NCBI GenBank assembly: GCA_021154885.1
Contig: JAJKHS010000031.1
Coordinates: 43,364-107,363 of the forward strand
Direction of reading: 5' to 3'
Source of the DNA: Thermoanaerobaculum sp.
GTDB lineage: Bacteria > Acidobacteriota > Thermoanaerobaculia > Multivoradales > UBA5704
Length of the DNA: 64,000 bases
Part shown: piece after piece, positions 45,428 to 54,000 of the stretch
Position numbering within the stretch: the first letter of the stretch is position 1
Layout: every line of letters begins with the position of its first letter
Translations under genes and position numbers: made by a program
Notes under the pieces: model-generated
Told to the model about the DNA's origin: nothing
The model's database searches: none
What the model saw: the letters and a program-made list of their open reading frames with translations, nothing else

Positions 45428-47731
45428 TCAGATCCGGCGCTGCCGGCCGATGCGGGTTTCGTTGCCGTTACCGAAGGTTGTGAAGGTGGCGGGCCGCGCC
45501 GCGGACAGCGCGGCGCCCGTGGCCGGCAGCCCGTCGCTGATGTCCAGCAAGTACCAGGTCTGCGGCGCTGTCTCTCCCAGCACGACGTCGACCTCCAGGC
45601 CTGCGGGGGGTACGGCCGCCAGGTAGTAGAAGGACCAGTCCTCCGGTGACAGAGAGGCGTCGCGCTGCACGGGCCGGCCCTGGACCGAAATGGCTTCGAC
45701 CCTGGCGGCCTTGGGGAGGATGAGCGCGGCATTCGGCGCTGCCCGCAGAGACCGCAACCGGACGCGGAGCCGCCGCTCGCCTCCCGTCACCGTGTCGGCG
45801 AGCACGGTGAGCTCCGGCCCGGGGACGTCGAGCGGCGGCGCGGCCGCGATCCGTGCGTTGGCCCCTGGGGACCACGGATAGGCCTTCTCCCTCTCCCGGC
45901 GGAACGGCGCGGCCTTCTCCAGGGCGGGAGGCAGGGGCGAGCTGGTGAAGGCGAGCCAGCGGGCCTTGCCGGTGTCCGCGTCCTGGTGGAAGGACAGGGT
46001 GAGGATCTCCGGCGCGTCGGCCGAGTGGAGCGGCGACGTCACCGCCACGACCGTGAAGACCACGGCCGCCGCGGCCGCCGCGAGCGGCATGCCGCGGCGC
46101 CACAGGCGGGACGGCGAGGGGACGAGAGGGGCCAGGGACGAGAAGACGATCCCTGCCAGGAGGGCGATCCCCGCCAGGACCATCGCCCCCATTCCATCGT
46201 AGAGCATGGTGAGCGGTGGGAACCAGAGGACGGCGGCCACCACCGCCGGCAGGAGCACCGCGAGCAGCCACCAGACCGCGCCACGCCAGGCCAGCGCCAG
46301 GCCGGCGAACACCGCCGCCGCCAGCGCCGGCACGATGAAGAAGTAGGAGATGCCGGGCAGCGTGAGCGCCAGCAGCACGCCGGCGAGCGACCACCCGATC
46401 CAGACGCCGAGCCAGAGCCCCAGGGCTCCGGCGCGGCGGGCGAAGAGCGCCGCCACCGTCCCGACCGCGGCGAGGGCAAGCGCCCAGAAGGCAGCCTGGA
46501 ACGGGAACGGGTGCGCGGCCCACTGGATGCCGGAGGCACCGGCCATCCCCAGAACCGCATTGAGGCCGAAGCCCGCGACAGCGCAGGCGACCAGCATGCC
46601 GAGCCAGGCGGCGAGCCCCCAGGCCAGGGCGCCGCCACGGACAGCCCGGCGCCGCAGGAGCAGAGCCGCGACGGCCAGCAGGAGCAGGGCCGCGAGCCCG
46701 GCAATCCAGGGAGTCCAGGCCTCGGGCCAGTGCACCAGGCCCAGGCTCAGGACGTCGAAAAACACGGCGTTGCCCCGCGGCTGCGACGGCAGATCGGCGT
46801 CGGCGAGCCGGCGAATGAGGACCAGCGCGTTGTCGCCATGGTGCTGCAAGGTGGCGGGGGAGGCGTTGGCGAGATTGTCCAGCGGGGTGTGGTAGTGGGT
46901 CGGGCCGGCGAGGAAGGCCAGGTTGAGACCCTGCATTCCCGCCTTCCTGAACACCGTGAAGTCGGTGCGGTTGGGCAGGCGGTTATAGAGGGTCTCGAAC
47001 AGCGAGCTGGTGACCGGCCGGTCGACGGCGGCGTAGAGGGGGATCAGCCAGCCGTTCCCGGCGCTGGTCTCGAACATCAGGCTGGGGCCCGAGGAGCCTC
47101 GCCCCTCCAGGTTGACCACGGCGCCGACCTGCCGGGCGAGCGGGTGGTCCGCCACGAACGCCCGGGCTCCCACCATGCCCAGCTCCTCGCCGTCGTCGAG
47201 CAGCAGGACGATGGTGTGGCGCGGCGGCGGCCCCGCCTTCAAGATGCGCGCGACCTCCAGGATGGCCGCGACCCCCATCATGTCGTCGGCGACTCCCGGC
47301 CCCGCCGCGACCGAATCGTAGTGGGCGGCGAGCATCACCGCGGGCCCGGGCTCGCGGCCGTCGAGCCGGGCGACGACGTTCTCGACCCGTCCGCAGACGT
47401 TGCGCTCGTTGCAGGCGAACCCCACCTGCACCTCGGGCGCGTACCCCAGCCCGCGCAGCACCGCGACGACCCGGTCGCGCACCCGGGCGTTGGCCGCGCT
47501 CCCCGTGGGGTGCGGCGAGCCGTCCCCCAGGAGGTCGCGCAGCAGCGCGCGGGCGCGCCCGCCGGAGAACTCGCCGGCGGGCGCATTCTCGCCCTTGGCG
47601 GGGGGAGGCGCATAGCGCTGGCCGACCGCCAGAAGCACCAGCGCGAAAAGAATCAAGGCCAGGGGCAGCGCCCAAGCGGGGCTTTCATGGACGGCAGGAT
47701 TCTGTCTTTCGGCGGGCGCGTTCATTCGCAT
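45428..47731 (-). CDS. M28-family zinc aminopeptidase with C-terminal membrane domain
   Basis: 767 aa; start supported by AAGGA 5 nt upstream. One N-terminal membrane segment (~20-38), then an M28 peptidase domain facing the periplasm. Probable zinc ligands: H137 (AAHYDS) with D139, D149 in GVADDMMG, the E182/E183 pair in DDGEELGMVG, E209 (NLEGRG) and H281 in THYHTPLDN. From ~330 to ~570 there are eight or so hydrophobic segments, then a soluble C-terminal domain. This resembles endoplasmic-reticulum metallopeptidase-1-like proteins. It likely trims exported peptides. First gene of an operon with the VKOR-DsbA fusion. Confidence 0.87.
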   Translation of the reverse strand: MRMNAPAERQNPAVHESPAWALPLALILFALVLLAVGQRYAPPPAKGENAPAGEFSGGRARALLRDLLGDGSPHPTGSAANARVRDRVVAVLRGLGYAPEVQVGFACNERNVCGRVENVVARLDGREPGPAVMLAAHYDSVAAGPGVADDMMGVAAILEVARILKAGPPPRHTIVLLLDDGEELGMVGARAFVADHPLARQVGAVVNLEGRGSSGPSLMFETSAGNGWLIPLYAAVDRPVTSSLFETLYNRLPNRTDFTVFRKAGMQGLNLAFLAGPTHYHTPLDNLANASPATLQHHGDNALVLIRRLADADLPSQPRGNAVFFDVLSLGLVHWPEAWTPWIAGLAALLLLAVAALLLRRRAVRGGALAWGLAAWLGMLVACAVAGFGLNAVLGMAGASGIQWAAHPFPFQAAFWALALAAVGTVAALFARRAGALGLWLGVWIGWSLAGVLLALTLPGISYFFIVPALAAAVFAGLALAWRGAVWWLLAVLLPAVVAAVLWFPPLTMLYDGMGAMVLAGIALLAGIVFSSLAPLVPSPSRLWRRGMPLAAAAAAVVFTVVAVTSPLHSADAPEILTLSFHQDADTGKARWLAFTSSPLPPALEKAAPFRREREKAYPWSPGANARIAAAPPLDVPGPELTVLADTVTGGERRLRVRLRSLRAAPNAALILPKAARVEAISVQGRPVQRDASLSPEDWSFYYLAAVPPAGLEVDVVLGETAPQTWYLLDISDGLPATGAALSAARPATFTTFGNGNETRIGRQRRI

Positions 47732-47800
47732 CGGTCCTTACAAGTTTGGCGGAGCATACATCAACCTCGGGTACAATCAGTCCCCCCTTGGGGGAGCGGA

Positions 47801-48697
47801 ATGAGATACGAAGACATCCTGGCCCTGGTCGGAAACACGCCTCACCTGCGGGTCCGCTGCGGCGAACCGTCCGCCGCCTTCCTTTATATAAAGCTTGAAG
47901 GCTATAACCCGACCGGCAGCATCAAGGACCGGGCGGGCGTGCGGCTGATCCAGGACAGCCTGAAGAGCGGTCGCCTGCGCCCCGGCATGACGCTGCTGGA
48001 TGCCTCCAGCGGCAACATGGGCTGTGCGATCGCCTACTTCGGCCGCCTGGCCGGATACCCGGCGAAGATCTACTCCAGCTCCAAGCTGACCGATGACAAG
48101 CGTGGGTTCATGCTCTACTTCGGCGCCGCGGTGGAGCAGGTCGGCGACTTCACGATCGAAGGCAACCAGGTCTGCCGCCAGATCGCCGCCGGCGAGCCCG
48201 ACAGGTACTGTTTCCTCGACCAGCTCCACTCGTGGGCCAATCCCAGGGCCCACTACGAGACCACCGGCCCCGAGATCCTCGCCGAGTTCCCCGACGTCGC
48301 GATGCTGGTCGGCTCCCTGGGCTCCGGCGGCTCGCTCTTCGGCACCGCTCAGTTCCTCAAGGAGAAGCGGCCCGGGACCATCGTGGTCGCCGTTCAGGCG
48401 GCCCCGGGCACCCGCCTCCCCGGGACCGGAGCCTTCGACGACGGCGACTACGTGACACCGTTCATCCAACGAGGGTACGACGAAAAGATTTTCGATCATC
48501 GGATCAAGATCGATGAAAAGAGCGCGGTCGCCAGGACGCGCGAGCTGCGGGACCAGGGGATCTTCACCGGGCTGCAGACCGGCGGCGTGTGTCATGCCGC
48601 GGTCGCCTGCGCGCACGACCTCGGGATCCAGGGGGAGGTCGTCGCCCTGTCCGGGGACTCCGGCTGGAAGAACATGGCCAAGCTGGCGCTGATCTGA
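47801..48697 (+). CDS. Cysteine synthase/cystathionine beta-synthase family PLP enzyme
   Basis: 298 aa; ATG at 47801 behind GGGGGAGCGGA. An upstream in-frame extension is only the antisense of the M28 gene. The PLP Lys is K42 in NPTGSIKDRAG; SSGNMG (~69-74) binds the substrate carboxylate; GSLGSGGSLFG (~170) is the phosphate loop. Family reaction: beta-replacement on O-acetyl- or O-phosphoserine, giving cysteine or, in SbnA-like members, a diaminopropionate precursor. It diverges from the peptidase operon and is followed after 13 bp by the DUF5674 gene. A link to the Cys-like A6 domain is possible but unproven. A TACAAT box at 47772-47777 may be the -10. Confidence 0.82.
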   Translation: MRYEDILALVGNTPHLRVRCGEPSAAFLYIKLEGYNPTGSIKDRAGVRLIQDSLKSGRLRPGMTLLDASSGNMGCAIAYFGRLAGYPAKIYSSSKLTDDKRGFMLYFGAAVEQVGDFTIEGNQVCRQIAAGEPDRYCFLDQLHSWANPRAHYETTGPEILAEFPDVAMLVGSLGSGGSLFGTAQFLKEKRPGTIVVAVQAAPGTRLPGTGAFDDGDYVTPFIQRGYDEKIFDHRIKIDEKSAVARTRELRDQGIFTGLQTGGVCHAAVACAHDLGIQGEVVALSGDSGWKNMAKLALI

Positions 48698-48710
48698 GCC
48701 TCTCAGACCG

Positions 48711-49106
48711 ATGTCTGCAGAGAAGCCCATGGCTGAAAACGCTCCCGACATCGTCATCGTCGAACGCAGGATCGAGCCGGCTGAGCTCGCCCGGCTCGTC
48801 CTTCTCCATTTCGAGGACATGGTGAAGTACGTGGTCGACGTCGAGCGCCGGCTCGCGGCCATCGGCGGCGAGCTGCACGCCGATGCCGAGCAGCTTCTCC
48901 TCCAGTCCGGTAGCCGGCAGGCGGACCTCTGGGGAGCGAACTACTATCCCGGCAGGGGACCGGAGGAGTGCGTCGAATACACCTCGCTCATCAACATCCG
49001 GCCCGCCCAGGGGAATCGCAGCATGCTGATTGCGGACCCCGGCCTGCGTGAGCGCATCCGGGAGATCACGTTCGCCCTGATCGGCGAAGGCGAGCCTCTC
49101 CCATGA
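48711..49106 (+). CDS. DUF5674 family protein
   Basis: 131 aa from 48711; codon 7 (48729), which has AGAGAAG upstream, is an equally plausible start. The central sequence (MVKYVVDVERRLAAIGGELH, then LWGANYYP and YTSLINIRPAQGNRS) fits what I recall of DUF5674, a small family of unknown function. No membrane segment or known catalytic motif is evident. It is the second gene of a tight run: the PLP-enzyme gene ends 13 bp before it and the next gene overlaps it by 4 bp (ATGA). Confidence 0.75.
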   Translation: MSAEKPMAENAPDIVIVERRIEPAELARLVLLHFEDMVKYVVDVERRLAAIGGELHADAEQLLLQSGSRQADLWGANYYPGRGPEECVEYTSLINIRPAQGNRSMLIADPGLRERIREITFALIGEGEPLP

Positions 49107-49498
49107 CCCAGCACGCGTCCCTGTCTCCCGAGCGCTGGGCCGCCTTCTCTCGCGACCAGCAGATCCTGATGATCGGTAACGAGATGAACCGCGCCACTCG
49201 CCTGCTGCGGCTCGCCGATCGCCCGGGCCTCCTGCTGGCTTATGAGAGGGTCCTGCGGCTGGTGGATCTCACGGTCGAGGTTCAGGGGGACTACGGTCTG
49301 CGCCGTGAGCTTCTCCGCTGGCGGGACCTCGTCGCCGAGATGTACGTCAGCCCCGAGCTGCATCCGGACCACCACTTCACGGCGTTCCGTGCCCTCCTCC
49401 AACTCACCCCGGCGTCGGCACGCCAGATCCCCTTGCTGCTACCCGAGGTAAGAGAAGGCTCAGAGGTGAGGAATCGATCCCGGTCAGCGGAGAGGTAA
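49103..49498 (+). CDS. Hypothetical protein, coupled to DUF5674 gene
   Basis: 131 aa, unrecognised. It starts inside the stop of the DUF5674 gene (ATGA overlap), so it is probably translated by coupling. Residues ~15-80 are predicted mostly helical and charged (NEMNRATRLLRLADRPG, YERVLRLVDLTVEVQGD); the region LRRELLRWRDLVAEMYVSPE continues this, and the last 20 residues are basic. The size and helical, Arg-rich character resemble small regulatory or toxin/antitoxin-associated proteins, but there is no motif to support that. Its stop is 10 bp before the first HTH-like gene. Confidence 0.65.
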   Translation: MTQHASLSPERWAAFSRDQQILMIGNEMNRATRLLRLADRPGLLLAYERVLRLVDLTVEVQGDYGLRRELLRWRDLVAEMYVSPELHPDHHFTAFRALLQLTPASARQIPLLLPEVREGSEVRNRSRSAER

Positions 49499-49507
49499 AC
49501 TCCCCCC

Positions 49508-49897
49508 ATGTCCCGCCAGCTCAAACCCCTGCGCGAGGTCCTCGCGCGCGCCGTCGCCGCCGCCCGCCTCGATCCGCGGCGGGTGGAGGAGGCTCTGGGG
49601 GTGCCGCGCGGGACGTGGGACCACGTCCTGTCCGGCAAGCGGGTGCTCCGGGTCCGCCATCTCCTGGCGTTCGCCCGTCTGCTCAGCGTGCCGCCCGAGG
49701 ATCTCCTGGAAGCCGGCCTGCCGGAGGCGAGCCAGCCCACGGGCCTCACGCTCGCCGACTGGATCGAGCCCGCGCGTCCCCGCTTCGCGAAGCCGCAGCC
49801 GGGGCAGCCGGCGGAAGACTTGCAGACGCTGATCCGCGACATCGTCCGCCGCGAGCTGGACGCCGCCGGCGAAAAAGACGAGCGCTCCTCCCGCTGA
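49508..49897 (+). CDS. Short XRE-type helix-turn-helix-like protein, paralogue 1
   Basis: 129 aa. Residues ~8-70 read as a lambda-repressor-like HTH: LREVLARAVAAARLDPRRVE, then EALGVPRGTWDHVLSGK as turn plus recognition helix, then VRHLLAFARLLSVPPEDLLEAG. A conserved LTLADWIEP follows, then a variable Pro-rich spacer and a short terminal helix, LIRDIVRRELDAA. A clear paralogue lies at 50244-50621, matching in the HTH, in the ADW motif and in the terminal helix. The two genes flank a phased 20-bp repeat array. Binding to that array is a hypothesis. Confidence 0.7.
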   Translation: MSRQLKPLREVLARAVAAARLDPRRVEEALGVPRGTWDHVLSGKRVLRVRHLLAFARLLSVPPEDLLEAGLPEASQPTGLTLADWIEPARPRFAKPQPGQPAEDLQTLIRDIVRRELDAAGEKDERSSR

Positions 49898-49914
49898 CCC
49901 TGATTTCCGATGTG

Positions 49915-50221
49915 GGTCCCGGATTAACCTGACAGGTCCCGTATCTGCTTCGAGGGTCCCGTTTTTGCCCGGCAGATCCCGGAGCTCATTGAGCGGCCCC
50001 TGTTCTGCTTGACAAGTCCCATATTGACTCCGCAGGTCCCGTCTCTACTATCCAGATCCCGTGTCTGCTTCCCCGGTCCCGCATCTGCTCGGCAGGTCCC
50101 GGATTTACTTGACAGGTCCCAGACTTATTTGACAGGTCCTAAATTTGATAGACAGATACCGCAATTCTTTCACGGGTCCCGAGATTGGGTGAGGAGCCCC
50201 GGAGCTCTGGAATCCCGTCCC
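49915..50221 (+). repeat. Phased array of degenerate 20-bp tandem repeats (GGTCCC-N14)
   Basis: Fifteen consecutive units begin exactly every 20 bp from 49915 to 50195; the GGTCCC box (or a close variant) ends at 49920, 49940 and so on to 50200. A sixteenth box ends one base late, at 50221. Consensus by eye: GGTCCCGTATCTGCTTGACA, with the first six bases and the final GACA best kept. A weak extra unit may start at 49895 inside the preceding stop region. Unit sequences differ a lot, yet no insertion or deletion breaks the period over 300 bp. Twenty bases is not a multiple of three and no good reading frame exists, so the array is non-coding. It fills the gap between the two HTH-like paralogues. 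Confidence 0.9.
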
Positions 50222-50243
50222 GGATTGTGCTCTGATACTCCGC

Positions 50244-50621
50244 ATGATCGAAGGCGATCTCCTTTTACTGCGCCAGGTCGTCGCCCGCGCCATTCAGGCG
50301 TCCGGTCTGCTGCGCCGCGAGGTCGAACGGGCGTTGCGGCTGCGCAGCGGCAGCCTGACGCGGCTGCTCGACGGCAGCCTCGATCTCAAGGTCGAGCACC
50401 TGACGGCGCTGGCGCGGCTGCTGCGCGTGCCGCCCGGCGATTTCCTGCGGATCGGCTGCCCGCAGACCCGCGCCGCGGCCACCTACCGGCTCGCGGACTG
50501 GCTCGGCCCCGCCGCCGCGCCCGAGGCGCCCGCCGCTGCCGCTCCGCCGTCGCCCGAAGAGCTGGCGGCGATGATCCGCTCCGCCCTCCAGCAGGAGCTG
50601 GCGGCGCGGAAGGGGACGTAG
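50244..50621 (+). CDS. Short XRE-type helix-turn-helix-like protein, paralogue 2
   Basis: 125 aa; the start lies 23 bp after the repeat array with no Shine-Dalgarno sequence, and a GATACT box 3 nt before the ATG would suit a leaderless message. HTH region at residues ~6-70 (LRQVVARAIQASGLLRREVE, ALRLRSGSLTRLLDGS, VEHLTALARLLRVPPGDFLR), then YRLADWLGP corresponding to LTLADWIEP in paralogue 1, an Ala/Pro-rich linker and a terminal helix, MIRSALQQELAARKG. Likely a DNA-binding regulator; its target is unknown. Confidence 0.68.
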   Translation: MIEGDLLLLRQVVARAIQASGLLRREVERALRLRSGSLTRLLDGSLDLKVEHLTALARLLRVPPGDFLRIGCPQTRAAATYRLADWLGPAAAPEAPAAAAPPSPEELAAMIRSALQQELAARKGT

Positions 50622-50809
50622 CCGGCCGCGAAACGCTGGCGCTTGAACCGCCGGTTGACTTCCTCACTTCTGGATGCGGGCCGGAGGGAGGATTCGGGGC
50701 TTATTCGGATATAATGAATGCCGGCAATACTCCGGCCGGGAACCGAGCGACCCGTGGGGAGATTGCCGTAAGCAGTCGGGTCTGCTACAGCACGTTCGCA
50801 CGGAGTGAG
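50622..50809. other. Intergenic region upstream of plus-strand NRPS, with TATAAT box
   Basis: 188 bp without a convincing gene. A perfect TATAAT lies at 50710-50715, but no good -35 box is found 15-19 bp upstream. A TTGACT at 50654-50659 is too far away to pair with it. A promoter for the following genes is likely here but not defined. Confidence 0.35.
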
Positions 50810-51070
50810 ATGGCACATATCCTCATCGTCGCCCACGAGGCGCGTACACGACGGATACGACCTGAGGCGCTTCACCGCGCTCTCCTCGTCCTCTCGCGGG
50901 GACTGCGGCACCTCGCTTGCTCTAGAGGAGGTCAGGACAACCGGGGGGAGCATCAAGGACCGGACGGCCGGGTTCCAGCGAAGGAGGCCACAGCCGATCT
51001 GTCGCAGGTGCGGCTCGATACGTCGCAGATGGAGGCGATCTTGCGCCAAGCGGGGACGAGGCGGCCATGA
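50810..51070 (+). CDS. Small hypothetical ORF coupled to plus-strand NRPS
   Basis: 86 aa, starting MAHILIVAHEARTRRIRPEA, with GGAG 5 nt before the ATG. Its TGA overlaps the NRPS start (ATGA, 51067-51070), the same coupling seen between genes of the main assembly line, which is the best argument that it is translated. The C-terminal part (ATADLSQVRLDTSQMEAIL) looks helical. The middle reads poorly as protein. A second frame over the same DNA gives plausible segments, so this may be a frameshifted remnant of a longer gene. I do not recognise a family. Confidence 0.35.
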   Translation: MAHILIVAHEARTRRIRPEALHRALLVLSRGLRHLACSRGGQDNRGEHQGPDGRVPAKEATADLSQVRLDTSQMEAILRQAGTRRP

Positions 51071-54000
51071 CCAGTGAACAGACCGCGGCGGTGCGCCCGG
51101 GCGACCAACTCGGCGAGATGATCGAAGGGATCTATCCGCTGTCGCCGGCGCAGCACGGAATCCTGTTCGATTGTCTCTACCGGCGCGACCCCGACCACTA
51201 CGTTTCGCAGCGGACCTTCGTCTTCGAGGAACTCGACCCTGTACTCTTCGCCCTCGCTTGGCGGCGGCTGTTCGATCACCATCCGATCCTGCGCACCGGC
51301 TTCATCTGGGAGGGGCTCGAGCACCCCGTTCAGGTGGTGCTGCGCAGCGCGGAGCTGCCACTCACCGAGCACGATCTGAGATCCCTGCCAGAAGAGGAGC
51401 AGCGCCGTGAGGTAGCGCAGTGCATCCATGCGGACCTTATGGCCGGCTTCGACTTCACGCAGGCGCCGTTGCTGCGGCTCGCTCTCTACCGCCTCGGCGA
51501 GCACACCTTTCAGTTCGCCTGCACCTTTCACCACCTCCTCCAGGACGGCTGGTCGCAGACCCTACTCGTCGAACAACTCGTCCAGCTCTATGGTGCGCTG
51601 GCGCAGGGCGCTGCCTACGACCTCGGCTCGCGCTATCCGTTCAGCGCCTATCTCGAATGGCTGAGCCGCCAGGACCGCGCACAGGCCGAGTCCTTCTGGC
51701 GGCGCACGCTCGCCGGCTTCAGCGCCGCGACGCCGCTGGGCGAGGACGGGCCCGGTGACATTCCCGCGGGCAGTGAACGGCAGTGGTTCGAGCAACGCCA
51801 GCTCGCCGAGACCGGCGCAGCGCTGCGGGCGCAGGCTCGTCACAATGGATTGACGCCGAACACCTTCATGCAGGGAGCGTGGGCGCTCCTGCTCGGCTGC
51901 GAGAGCGGCCAGCGCGACGTAGTATTCGGCGTCACCGTTGCCGGTCGCCCGGCCGATCTGCCGGGCGTTGAGGTGACGGCCGGTCCCTTCGTCAACGTGC
52001 TGCCGTTGCGCATCCGCCGTTCGTCGGGGGTGCCGCTCCTCGCCTGGCTGCGCGGGTTGCAGAGTCGGCAGGCCGAGCAGCGTCAGTACGAGTACAGCTC
52101 GCTGAATGAGGTGCACGGGTGGAGCGAGATGCCTCGCAGCCAACCGTTGTTCGCCAGCACCTTCACCTTCCAGAACCGGCCGGCGGCGCTCGGCCCTGCG
52201 CCGGGGAAGAGCACGCAGATGGAGGCCGCAGCGGTGAGCCTGCGGTCGAACGAGCATGGCTCCCAAGCCGGGGCCATGGGCTTTCCGCTCATCATGGAGG
52301 TGGAGTTGGGCGCTGCGCTCACCCTCTCCCTCTTCGCCGACCGCAGGCGCTTCAGCGCCGAACGCACCCGGACCTGGCTGCAGCGCTACGTGGAGCTGCT
52401 CGAGTTGCTCGTCGTCCATCCGGAGGCCGACGTCGACACCCTGGTCGAGTTGCTCCGCGGCGGTGGCCAGGCCAGGCCTGCCCGGCCGCCCGAGACCGCA
52501 GGGGAAGGGAGCGGGAACGCGGCGGAGACCGAGGTCCGGAGCCCGGTAGCGCAGCGCGAGTACCGCTTCCCCTTCGAGCGGGGCGAACGAGGCGGCGCCT
52601 TCGCGCCGCGCGAGATCGCCGTGGCGGTGACACCCGAGCTGGCCGCCGGCCTGGCATCGCTCGCCGCCGAGCATAACGTGACGGCTGAGGGGGTCGTGTT
52701 GGCCGCCTGGTATGCCCTACTGTGGCGCTTGACCGAGCAGCCGTCGATCGTCGTCGCTACCGGGGTCGAAGGGCACGCCGATCTCGTACCCGTGCCGGTC
52801 GAGCTCGGCCCAGACTTGGCGTTCGACGAGCTCGTGCAGCGGGTGGCGGCTGGCCTGGGCGAAGCGCGGTACCATGACGGAGCGCAGGCTGCCGACTTCT
52901 TCCCTCTCACCTGCGAGCTCGGTGAGGCACCTGCCGACCTGCCGGCCGGAGGTGTCGAGCGAAGCGTCGTGCACCTGGCGTGCAGGCGCCGCGGTGCAGA
53001 CCTGGCGGTGAGCCTGCGCTATGACGCCTCGCTTTTGGCGCGCGTCGACGCCGAGCGGCTCGCCGGTCAGTTGCTGACGCTGCTGCACAGCGGCGCGCAA
53101 AAGTCACAGTCGCCGCTGTACCGGCTTGAAACAATCGGCGAGGCCGAGCGGCTCTGGCTGCTCGACGAGCTCAACCGCACCGCGGTGCAAGGCACCGGCG
53201 ACGAGTTGGTGCACGAGCTGTTCGCAGCACAAGCCCGGCGCACTCCGCTCAACGCAGCGGTGATCGCCGGTGAGCACCGCCTCACCTACGAGGAGGTGGC
53301 GCGGCAGTCGAACCAGCTTGCGCACTACCTCCGGCGTCAGGGGATCGGAAGCGAGCACTTGGTGGGCTTGTGTGTGGACCGCACGCCGGCGCGGGTGATC
53401 GGCGTCCTGGGGGTGCTCAAGGCCGGTGCGGCCTACCTGCCGCTCGACCCTGCCCATCCGCAGGAGCGGCAGCGCGTCATCCTGGAGGAGGCTCGCCCCC
53501 CCCTAATACTGGTCCAGCGTGCCTGGCTGGACAAGCTGCCGCCGAGCGATGCCCGGATCCTCTGTCTGGAGACGGTGTGGGAGGCCTTCGCTGCCGAGAG
53601 CACCGCCGACCCGGACCGCGCGGCGACTCCCCAAAGCCGGGTTTGCGTGCTTTATACGTCTGGTTCCACTGGCTCCCCTAAAGGGGTGATGGTCACTCAC
53701 CGCTCGGTCTGCAACCATGTGCTCTGGGCACGCCAGACCTTCGGCCTAGGCGGCGGCGACCGGGTGCTGCACAATGTCGCCTTCAACTTCGATGCTTCAG
53801 TGTTAGAGCTGTTCGGCCCCCTGGTGAGCGGCGCCACCATCGTTGCGTCGCGCCCCGGCAGGCAGGGCGACAGCGGCTATTTAGCTCGGCTGCTGCGCGA
53901 TCAGCGGATCTGTGCCTGCTTCTTCGTGCCGTCCATGCTCCGTTTCCTGCTCCAGGAGCCGGCATTCTCCGAATGCGTCCACCTGCGTGTCCTCTGGTGC

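Noticed and set aside
45986..47800. N-terminal extension of the cysteine-synthase-like gene back to 45986
   Set aside because: It is the antisense of the M28 peptidase gene; the family start MRYEDI at 47801 has a good ribosome site.
49915..50221. CRISPR array
   Set aside because: The conserved part is only about 6 bp in a 20-bp period, with no 25-35-bp repeats or spacers and no cas genes.
50654..50715. TTGACT ... TATAAT as one promoter for the plus-strand NRPS
   Set aside because: The boxes are about 50 bp apart, far beyond a usable spacer.
50009..50809. Open frame running through the 20-bp array into the mini-ORF
   Set aside because: The 20-bp period is not a codon multiple and the frame crosses the second HTH gene out of phase; only the part from 50810 is worth keeping.
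50930..50965. GGSIKDRTAG in a second frame as a cysteine-synthase fragment
   Set aside because: Only about ten residues match the PLP-Lys motif and the flanks do not, so chance is the simpler explanation.
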